The notes under the pieces are model-generated. The model made no database searches. It saw only the letters and a program-made list of their open reading frames with translations, and had not been told where the DNA came from. Of a DNA stretch of 19,347 bases, positions 1 through 7,197 are shown piece after piece. The position numbers and the translations under genes were made by a program. The DNA is from Stephanodiscus triporus. Taxonomy: Eukaryota; Bacillariophyta; Thalassiosirophyceae; Thalassiosirales; Thalassiosiraceae. Every line of letters begins with the position of its first letter. Position 1 is the first letter of the stretch. The stretch lies in the NCBI GenBank assembly GCA_036939755.1, contig JALLAZ010000216.1, positions 1 to 19,347 on the forward strand, in the 5' to 3' direction.

Positions 1-109
1 CCCAACCCCCAGCGGCTTTGCCCTTGCTCTCTGTGGCAACATCCGCCATGGGCCCGAATCACGGCACCGCACCTCCCCATAAGCCCGTGGCTCGTTCCCA
101 CCACCATCC

Positions 110-870
110 TTTCCCTTGTTTTGGGCACCAAAAAAGACCCGTCAAAATATTGAGAGATGGGTGGGACCGCGGCCTAAGGTGGCCGCCGTTTAGTTGATCG
201 ACACAACAACCAACCAAAGCTGGGCTGCGGCAGAGGCAGGGGGGGGTGGCGTTGTTGACGAGGCACGCTTGAGGCGGAACGCGTGGGGTGGAATCTTTCC
301 CGTTGTTTTTGGGGGGACATATGGGGCGACAAAAAAATAGAGAGATGGGCGGAGCACCGGTCTTAAATGGCTGCCATTTTACAGGGAAACGTAACAACCA
401 ACCGAATGATAGTGTCGGTGGTGGGGGGGGGGGCATTGGAGAGGAGATGCTCATGAGCGGAATACGTGGGGGATTGTGCGACAATTGAGCGGCAGAAAAA
501 ATAAAAATATAGAGAGGGACCAAGTCTCAAAATTTGATGGCTTCGGCTGGATGGGAGAATGCAACAACCAACCAAAAAGTGGCCATATTGTTTAAATATT
601 GCTGTGGGGGAGACGGGTGCGTAGGGCGATGACGACGGGGGAGGACAATGCCACATCATTTCAGTTGTCAAAAGAAGAGAATAAAAATCAATGAATCGAA
701 ATATGTCATGGCTTTAAGAGGCCGCCAATCGACAATTGCATACAACAACCAACAAAAATTATGCAGGAATGACGGAGGGGGGATCATACAGGATGCGCAA
801 CCTGACGGGGAAGTGAGGAGAGCGCGATTGCATCGATTTCGGGGCAATTGAGTTGTGAGGAGGTTAAAAA
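110..870. repeat. Diverged tandem repeat, four units of about 170-190 bp
   Basis: Four related units follow each other. The clearest shared block is an (A)CAACAACCAACCAAA-like motif at about 203-219, 392-406, 562-579 and 742-760, so the spacing is about 188, 170 and 181 bp. Each motif is preceded by an A-rich block with AGAGATGGG or a relative (about 137-165, 330-350, 495-520, 665-700) and a GGCCGCC/GGCTGCC-like stretch. Each is followed by a long G run and, in the later units, a CAATTGAG motif (481-489, 844-852). Units differ a lot from each other, so the array is old. Open frames across it are short and not conserved between units, so I do not call a gene here. Positions 1-109 show only a C-rich stretch and no clear feature. 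Confidence 0.7.
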
Positions 871-1561
871 ATGAAATAAAAAAGATGAGTGTACTAATTA
901 ATTTTTTTCTTAGCTGATCTACATAATTCAATAAGATCCTTCGACATTGCGCTCGACCAGTCCAATGCGAAGAGATTGCAGCGAGGGTTTGGCTAAATAT
1001 ACCATAGCCATGACATGGGATCCGGCGAATGGCTTCACCATGGTGATCTTGTTTTTTTGCTAAGTCTTTTGTGAGAAAAAGTAGATAAATAAGTATGATA
1101 GATACCTGTTGCATACCGTGTTATCATAGATCCTCGACAAGGTCATGGTGTGCACCAATCATGCCTCAGGCAGAGTTTCCAACAAAAATAACTCACGCAG
1201 TGTCAGTGCATGATGTAACTCCCATCACATTCTTTTACTGTCCAACCACTGTATGTTTCATCTTGAGCATGAGGGATCAATTTCTAGAAAATGATGTACT
1301 TGCTGCTTGCTGCGTTGGAAGACTGAAGATAATATGTTCAATCCAAAAATTGCAAGGGATATGATTAATTCATCAGGGAACTCAACAGCTACCCTGCTGA
1401 TATCTCTCACTTGCATACTTACTGAGATTTAAGTAATATATGAAGTACTGTTAAATTAAAGAGTTTCTAGAGGTTCTTGAGAATTCATGTTTACATCTGC
1501 CTATGTCTAGCATGGTTGCGCCCAAGAACAGTCTGGTTCTAATCGTCTCAAAGTTGTCCCA
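871..1561. other. AT-rich intergenic stretch, no gene recognised
   Basis: This lies between the repeat array and the stop codon of the minus-strand transporter gene, so its right part should hold that gene's 3' untranslated region. Open frames on both strands are short (under 150 codons), unlike known families, and lack splice-compatible continuation. I see no tRNA, hairpin or mobile-element signature. Confidence 0.5.
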
Positions 1562-4152
1562 TCACTTTTGGCTGTCAACCCAAGCTATCAGACCTCCTTC
1601 TGCATAACGTTGGTCGGGACTAAACATTTCCTCATCAGCAACGAAACACTGAAGAATCGTAGCTATCCCCATGTCGTAGACACACATGAACATGCCAGCA
1701 ATGAACCATGAGGCCACGGCGATGAAGAATAGAGGACCGATGGCACTGTACAATTGCTCGCTGAGGTATTTCTCTATGGCGAGGTAGGCAATCCCGGTGG
1801 TAAAGGTGGTGATGAAAATTTTCCCCACAAAGACGACACCTCCAGACACGTAGGTTATTGCTGCCACGCGAGCGGCATTTCTAAAAAATAGCAACGAAGT
1901 GGTCAATTGTAAGCCGAAACAGTGGCAATATCAGCGTCATAGCGAGTGCAAACGAAATTTAACTGATGCGCACCTCAAAATCAAGAAAAATGCTTCCTTG
2001 GCGCTTGTACAAAAGCTTGATCCGAAAATTGCGGTCTGTATGTATGCATTCTTGTTTAGGAATTTCATGCACTTCTCCAGACAAAAGAAGCAGCACTGAA
2101 AGCAGCAAAGTATGCACTTGGCGATGCTGGAATTCATCTCTTCGGCCTTGCGTTGCAGATACGCAATGAACGATCGTATCATTTTAATGATTGCAATAAT
2201 GAGCGATCCGAATGCTGCAGTTCCGGTGTGATAAATAATCGACGTCGATATGCTAGCCAAGACAGTTGAATTTCCGATTGTCGATTTATCCCGCGCGAAG
2301 TACCACTTGGCAACTGAGTCAGAAACAACACAGCAAGCTGGTAAGTTGGCCTGGAGAGAGGTGGTTTTAGGTAACGCAACAAGCTCCAATGGAAAACATT
2401 TAACTCACCTGCCATTGCAAAGACAATTTGACCCAAAGCTAGAATGAATTGACCAGACCAAACGAAACAGAATAGCATGTACCAGCCACACCGCTCGACG
2501 AAGTCCGAAAATTCAAATGATCGAACCTGGTGAAGAATCAAAAAAGTGTGGGAGTGAGATTTGGAACAGGTCGTCGATAGATTTCAACAACGTCAGGGAT
2601 GCTCACCGAAATCTGAACGGTCGCAGCTGCGTAGGTTTTGGTGGAAAATTCTCCCATGGATGCAATGTTTACAGAGTAAACAGTCCAAGCAGTCATGAAT
2701 GCCAAGAACCCCAATCCTTGCAATACCTGGACAGCAGAGCGGGGCAAAAGAATACAGACAGGAGGCCGAGAATGAAGCGCGGACAAAGATTTGCCAAGAA
2801 AGACAAATGCATTCCAAGTACCTACCGGGAAGCATATGATGAGCGGCATTTGTATCATCGCCTTGCTCGCTTCCTTGACGCATCCCATCGCAAGCTGTAT
2901 GCGCGTCCTCATGAAGAGGAACAGCAGGACAAGGATGCCCCCGGCGGCGTACAGCGCATACGACGCGTAGGTGGCGATGTTTATCTCTTGGTCGGTGTAC
3001 ACCTGAGGGTCGGCGCTATCCCAGACACTGGCCGTCGCGCCGGCGTAGTACCCGCCGAAGAAGAATATGCCGACGGTCGCGAAGATGGACGCCCAGACCA
3101 TGATGGGAAGGACGCCCGGCATGCGCATCATGTACGCATAGATGAACCCCACGACCTATATAAAACAGTGGAGGGTACGATGTGATTTTGCGAGACGATA
3201 CATACATATTATAGACGAGGACGCGCGTCGCGTCTAGTACCGGAAGGAGGGAGATGCTAGGTATTTTCCACTCCATGCACTCACGATCGGCGCGCCGAAT
3301 CCGAATGCCACGATGTAATATCGAGTGACCCAAAGGTCCCCGAACAGATTGTGCCACACGTCGTACCCCGCCCTGATATTCTCGTTCTGCGTCGCCATGT
3401 CTATGATGGGATCGGTCCCGTTGCCGTTCGGGTTGACGACCGCATTCAGCGCCGCCGTGCCCTCGTCCGTGAAGACGCATCGCCACATTAGCTCGTAGGT
3501 GTCGACCGCGAACCAGGAGTATCCCTTGCCCCGGTTCACGCCAGCGGACGTGTAGGCCCGCTCGGGATCGCCGTCGGGGTAGCACGAGTCGGCGGTGCAA
3601 ATCAGGGTGTTGTTGCCGAGCGCGGAGTAGTTCGCGACGGATATGTCTGCGTCGGTGACGAACGACCCGGAGACCTGGTAGAGTCCGTCGTACGTCACGA
3701 GGGTGTAGGGATCGGCCTTGCCGTTGAGGTTCGGGCACCTTTTCACGCAAACGCCGCCGCTGTAATCGTTGACGTAGTACAGGTACGGATAGTCGGTCAT
3801 GTCGATGGATCCCTTCTCCGTGCCGCAGACTTTTTGCGCATCGTAAGTAGCGAGCGTCCACGCGTGTGGCCGGAATTCGGCTCGTGAGATTGCGACACGG
3901 ATGCGCGGAACTGCGAATAAAAAAAAAAATTCGATATGAAAATGACTCACGATTGCCGGCATAATCCAAGGGATAAAGTATCAGGCGATAATCGCCATTC
4001 TGCATGGCGTATATTCCCAGCCCCGTCATCGATATCCACATCATCCACAGCAGCAGCGTGAAGATGACGTCGGTGAAGCGACGCCTTGCCGTGGGACCGC
4101 TGAAGTCCGGCGGGGCCGTTAGCTTCTCGCCCATGTCCTCGTCCTTCGTCAT
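1562..4152 (-). CDS. Choline transporter-like protein (CTL/SLC44 family), seven exons, 665 aa
   Basis: Multi-pass membrane protein of the CTL/SLC44 family (Pfam Choline_transpo), whose members carry choline and related amines across plasma or organelle membranes. Model: exons 4152-3951, 3829-3285, 3155-2826, 2726-2607, 2526-2409, 2337-1974, 1880-1562; introns 121, 129, 99, 80, 71 and 93 bp, mostly GTGAGT/GTGAGC-type donors. All phases match and sum to 666 codons, the usual family length. Family landmarks: first membrane span at about residues 29-50; D-Y-A-G-N-L-C-G across the first junction (64-71); D-Y-P-Y-L-Y-Y soon after; a long Cys-containing loop in exon 2; spans in exons 3-5; the near-diagnostic Y-H-T-G-T-A-A-F-G-S-L-I-I-A-I at 474-488; N-K-N-A-Y-I in exon 6; and N-A-A-R-V in exon 7. 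The start ATG gives a short cytosolic N-terminus as usual. Substrate specificity cannot be read from sequence. The first intron has an alternative acceptor (see findings). Confidence 0.93.
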
Positions 4153-4337
4153 GATAGATTAGACGTAGTTGTCACGGAGGGGGGAGGAGTGATGGAGAGG
4201 GAGGTGGACGATGAAGCTGATGATGGTAATGCGCGGCCGGGGCGGGAAGGGGCGGGCGGGCGGGGTCAATGAAATTCAAAGTGCCCAAGAGCTAGCGGGC
4301 GGGATGATGATGCGCCATCTCTCCGTAAGAAAAAACA
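4153..4337. promoter_or_regulatory. Divergent (bidirectional) promoter region
   Basis: Only 185 bp separate the start codon of the transporter gene (minus) from the first ATG of the NSRP1-like gene (plus), so both promoters and both 5' leaders must fit here or overlap. No TATA box is visible. A purine/G-rich stretch contains clustered GGGGCGGG-type elements at about 4238-4266. A GTAAGA at 4325 could be the donor of a leader intron of the plus-strand gene. Function is inferred from geometry only. Confidence 0.55.
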
Positions 4338-4387
4338 ATGAGAGCAGCAACGATCACGACACGACTTCCAACGATCACCTCCCACAG
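4325..4387 (+). other. Possible leader intron of the NSRP1-like gene
   Basis: A GTAAGA donor at 4325 and a CACCTCCCACAG acceptor ending at 4387 would define a 63-bp intron, near the lower end of the sizes in this window. It contains the most upstream ATG (4338). If it is spliced out, translation would begin at 4398 or 4437. This is inference from splice motifs only. Confidence 0.35.
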
Positions 4388-5672
4388 AGGAATCAGTATG
4401 TATCCATCGCATGTATCTACTCCTAAGAGGCACGCGATGGATGGCTCGACGACGATGAACGGCAGGGGCAACCTCGCGTACGGCCTCAATTCGCGCAACA
4501 ACAAGCGCAAGAAGGGGGGGCCGATCAACTTCCTCGGGAGCGACGATTCCGACGATTCCAACGGCGACGGCGGCGGCGGGGGCGGCAGGGGCGCGGTCAA
4601 CCGAGAGATCGCCGCCGAGCAGGCCGCGCTGCGCAGGCGGGCCGAGGCCGCCGCCAAGGGCGCGGTCGCGCGCGACTACGACGCCGAGTACGACTCGTTC
4701 TCCTCCTCGGGCAGGGAGGAGAAGGAGGAGGACGACGGCGGCGGCTATGATGATGCGGCAATCGTCCCGACGACGACGACGACGACGGCGGCGGCGGGGG
4801 GAGGGGGAGGGGGGGCGACGAGGGCGAAGCCCAGGTACATCGCCGGCCTTTTAAGGACGGCGGAGCGACGGAATCGCGAGCACGAGGTCCTGCACGAGCG
4901 GAAAGTGATCGGAGAGCAGGCCTCGGACGTGGATCCCGCGTACGAGGGGAAGGAGACCTTCGTCACATCCTCCTACAAAAGGAAGATGGAGGAGAGGGAA
5001 CGATGGGCGAAGGAGGAGGAGGAACGGACTAGACGAGAGGAGGAGTACGACGCGAAATTGAGGGAGAGGAGGGGAGGCTTGGCGATGGGTAGTCTCATGC
5101 TCGGCGTCGTCGGGAGGAACTTGCTCATGGAGGGGGGAGGGGGAGGGGGAGGCGGAAGCGATCGCGATCGCGATCGCGGAGGCGGAGGCGGCGCGGACGA
5201 GAACCTCGCGGATCGCCAACGTGCGGGGGAACGATACGAGAAGGAGGATCGACGCGGCGCCGATGAATGGGATGAAAATCCTCGCGCGGATCGCGGCGGG
5301 AATACGGATCGCGGGGGCACGCCGACGACTGCGGACGATGCCGACGCCCCCTCCGACCGCGACGACGATCGCCGCATACGCGAGGGGCGCGGGTCGTGCC
5401 GCACGGCGGAGCCCGGACCGGCACGACGTTGTCGTCCGCCGTCCTCGTCGTCAGCGCGCGCGGGAGGTGGTGGGAATGACGCCGCCTCCGCATTCGCCTC
5501 CGATTTAACGACGACGACGACGACGACGACGACTCGAGGGATGGACGACGATGCGAAGGGGGAGGAAAGCCGACGACGGATATTGGAAGAGCGCGCGACG
5601 AAGATTCGTGATGCCCGAAAACGATACTTCGAGCGAAGGGGAAGGGGGACTGCTACCGCAACGACGTCGTGA
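4338..5672 (+). CDS. NSRP1-like nuclear speckle splicing regulatory protein
   Basis: Resembles NSRP1 (CCDC55; Pfam NSRP1_N), a nuclear speckle protein that affects alternative splicing. Landmarks in order: A-Y-G-L near residues 47-50; an acidic S-D-D-S-D-D-S patch; a helical R-E-I-A-A-E-Q-A-A-L-R-R-R block; Y-D-A-E-Y-D-S-F, matching the family's V-Y-E-Y-D-S-I; then the most conserved block, K-P-R-Y-I-A-G-L-L through F-V-T-S-S-Y-K-R-K-M (about 163-220); a long charged low-complexity tract; and a C-terminal I-R-D-A-R-K-R-Y-F-E-R-R matching the family's S-A-R-D-R-Y-L-A-R. The start is uncertain: ATGs lie at 4338, 4398, 4437 and 4455. A possible 63-bp intron (GTAAGA at 4325, CCCACAG ending 4387) would remove the first. 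Family conservation begins only at A-Y-G-L, so 4398 or 4437 may be the true start. The 444-aa length is the longest option. The tract includes poly-Gly and GAC repeats. Confidence 0.85.
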   Translation: MRAATITTRLPTITSHRGISMYPSHVSTPKRHAMDGSTTMNGRGNLAYGLNSRNNKRKKGGPINFLGSDDSDDSNGDGGGGGGRGAVNREIAAEQAALRRRAEAAAKGAVARDYDAEYDSFSSSGREEKEEDDGGGYDDAAIVPTTTTTTAAAGGGGGGATRAKPRYIAGLLRTAERRNREHEVLHERKVIGEQASDVDPAYEGKETFVTSSYKRKMEERERWAKEEEERTRREEEYDAKLRERRGGLAMGSLMLGVVGRNLLMEGGGGGGGGSDRDRDRGGGGGADENLADRQRAGERYEKEDRRGADEWDENPRADRGGNTDRGGTPTTADDADAPSDRDDDRRIREGRGSCRTAEPGPARRCRPPSSSSARAGGGGNDAASAFASDLTTTTTTTTTRGMDDDAKGEESRRRILEERATKIRDARKRYFERRGRGTATATTS

Positions 5673-5874
5673 ATGAAAAGGCGGTTATTGTCGGGAATAG
5701 AATGCTAGAAATCTTGCGCGCCATATCAATAAGAAAGACGCTCCATGAAAACGAAAATGCAGCAGCTGAACAATAGAACAATATGTTGCTTGAGCTGCTA
5801 CATATGAATACGATCACTTGGTATTGAATATATTATTCATATAATCAACCTTTCGTACGACATAACGCGCCAGG
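5673..5874. other. Convergent intergenic region (two 3' ends)
   Basis: About 200 bp between the stop of the NSRP1-like gene and the stop of the minus-strand gene that faces it. It is more AT-rich than either gene and contains an AATAAG (about 5730) and AT-rich stretches that could serve 3'-end formation. No coding frame was recognised. Confidence 0.4.
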
Positions 5875-6597
5875 TTACCATCCACCCCAACTCTCCTCCA
5901 TCTTCTTCATCTCCCAGTACAGGAATCGACTCTTAACTATTATCATGCGCGGCATACTCGACCACGGTTCGTTCATGACCATCCTCAGACAATCCAGCAC
6001 GCCGTCGATTTCCCTGTTCCCATTGATATCGATGCACATCACGGAGGGCGCCGACCCGACGAGCTGTTGCTCGCATAGGGCGCGGACGGAGGACATTTCT
6101 CCGGGCACTAGCACGTCCCCGATGACGAATTTGCACCGGGGATATCTTTCATTTTTGCGCAATGGTGGTGCCACCGCGCGTTATCGGGGATGAGGAATTA
6201 CGTGGAAATACAAAACATCGTCATCGACAGACCACGTACACATCGTGACGGCTATCGATTTACATTACGCTTACCATTGGTTGATGATATCGATCGACTC
6301 TTTCGGCTTGTCGACACCCAAACACAACACCCTCCCCTCATTGTTGCTGTGGTCTTCGTCATCGTCGTCATCGTTCTCTTCCTCCTCCTCTTCCTCCTCC
6401 TCCTCGACGTTCGCCGACGAGGGCGGTGACGGCGGCGACTCACGGGGCACGTCCCCAGCCCCCTCCAACGCGGCAAGGAAAGGGTCCGCCGCACCCCCCG
6501 CGGCGGCCTCGGCCCGCCTGCATAGCCCAGCCTGCTCTGCGGCAATCTCTCGGTTGACCGCGCCCCTGCCGCCCCCAGCGTTGTTATTTACTGGACA
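5875..6597 (-). pseudogene. Broken or 5'-truncated gene, possible Rossmann methyltransferase-like C-terminus, chimeric 5' part
   Basis: Two coding blocks are seen. Upstream block (6597-6275): in frame with a cttcag acceptor ending at 6598. It starts with an NSRP1-derived peptide (A-V-N-R-E-I-A-A-E-Q-A), then D-P-F-L-A-A-L-E-G-A-G, a run of Glu and Asp, and V-L-C-L-G-V-D-K-P-K-E-S-I-D-I-I-N-Q. Downstream block (about 6145-5875): C-K-F-V-I-G-D-V-L, V-M-C-I-D-I-N-G-N-R-E-I-D-G-V-L, R-M-I-I-V-K-S-R-F-L-Y, ending near W-G-G-W. The two blocks read like the beta2 and later strands of a class I SAM-methyltransferase fold, but this assignment is tentative. The natural junction, GTAAGC donor after 6275 to the only usable acceptor (AG at 6147-6146), joins TG with A and so makes an in-frame TGA. 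No ATG-bearing first exon is visible upstream. I therefore call it a probable pseudogene or fragment; a sequencing error or an unrecognised splice could also explain it. Confidence 0.45.
6487..6575 (-). repeat. Inverted partial copy of the NSRP1-like coding region
   Basis: On the minus strand, about 85-90 bases match plus-strand positions of about 4578-4665 in the NSRP1-like gene. A run of about 32 identical bases (GGGGGCGGCAGGGGCGCGGT and onward to ACCGAGAGAT) is followed by roughly seven mismatches, then another identical block around GGCGGGCCGAGGCCGCCGC. The reading frame is preserved in the copy. The family-conserved helical block sits in the NSRP1 gene, so that is probably the source and this the derived copy. 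Confidence 0.85.
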
Positions 6598-6599
6598 CT

Positions 6600-7197
6600 G
6601 AAGCGAGCGAGGAAGCTATGCCGCAGATCTGTGCTTCCTCCCCTCTCGTCTCCCCCCCATAACTCTTCTCAAGTAGGAATCAGTACGAAATCACCAAATC
6701 TACAGCCAAAAAAGATTTTCGCCCTCTGGAAGGGATTTCCGCCCATTTGGGGCATAAATCCCTTCCAGAGGGCGAAAATTTCAATTGTTCGGTAATCTGT
6801 AGTAAGCGATAATAGTTACTGAAAAAGGTAGAATGCCTTATGGCACCAAAAAGGGGTCACCGGCATCTCAGACTGCCGCACCACAATAAGTGCGCGCCCC
6901 CAATATTCCCTCAACCCCAGCATCACGCGCTATCACAAACAAGCCCCTCTGCGGCCTCCCGGCTCCTCGGTATGACCTCCCTCCTGCCTTCTACACTTGG
7001 TATCTCCCCATTCCCCATCCAGATCACCACCCGGTGGAACCACGGACAGCGTCGTTCACCGCTGAGCTCTTAACCTCTAGAGATAGTAAGCCTTGACCCT
7101 CCCGCCGAGGCCTTCGTCGCCTTCCCAACCCCCCCCCCCGCCCCCCCGCCCCCCTTCCCTTGCGTTGCGTTGCGTTGCGTTCCAGGGAGGAAATATC
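6600..7197. other. Intergenic region and 5' leader of the giant gene
   Basis: Apart from the hairpin, no coding frame is convincing here. Just before the ATG at 7198 lie a very C-rich pyrimidine tract (about 7128-7160), four copies of the pentamer GCGTT (about 7161-7181), and CCAG. A long pyrimidine tract ending in CAG could be the acceptor of a leader intron, or a pyrimidine-rich 5' leader. Confidence 0.45.
6715..6779. repeat. Near-perfect inverted repeat (24-bp arms, 17-base loop)
   Basis: Arms at 6715-6738 and 6756-6779 are exact reverse complements; each contains CGCCCTCTGGAAGGGATTT or its complement. The 17-base loop holds a further short GCCC/GGGC pairing, so the foldback is almost continuous. 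It is non-coding and lies between the broken minus-strand gene and the giant plus-strand gene. It could be a cruciform or foldback element remnant, or the stem of a non-coding transcript. Nothing in the sequence decides which. Confidence 0.9.

Noticed and set aside
839..852. Similarity of GGGGCAATTGAG in the left array to GGGGCAATTTGAG in the right repeat
   Set aside because: The shared stretch is too short, and the surrounding block order differs, so common origin of the two arrays is not supported.
1095..1364. Open frame of 89 codons on the plus strand in the AT-rich intergenic region
   Set aside because: No recognisable motif, no splice-compatible partner exon, and it overlaps the likely 3' region of the transporter gene.
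3016..3950. Long minus-strand Arg-rich frame continuing from the first transporter exon
   Set aside because: It is a read-through of the first intron into the wrong frame of exon 2; the other frame carries the family motifs.
5125..5493. Arg/Pro-rich frames opposite and beside the NSRP1-like coding region
   Set aside because: They are shadows of GC-rich triplet repeats; the plus-strand frame has the conserved NSRP1 blocks at both ends.
6245..6601. Plus-strand Ser-rich frame with P-L-P-P-P end
   Set aside because: It is antisense to the acidic tract and to the inverted NSRP1 piece; the minus-strand frame preserves the NSRP1 peptide.
7093..7197. Upstream extension of the giant frame before the ATG
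   Set aside because: It begins at TTG and encodes only a Pro-rich run from a C-rich tract; the first ATG is at 7198.
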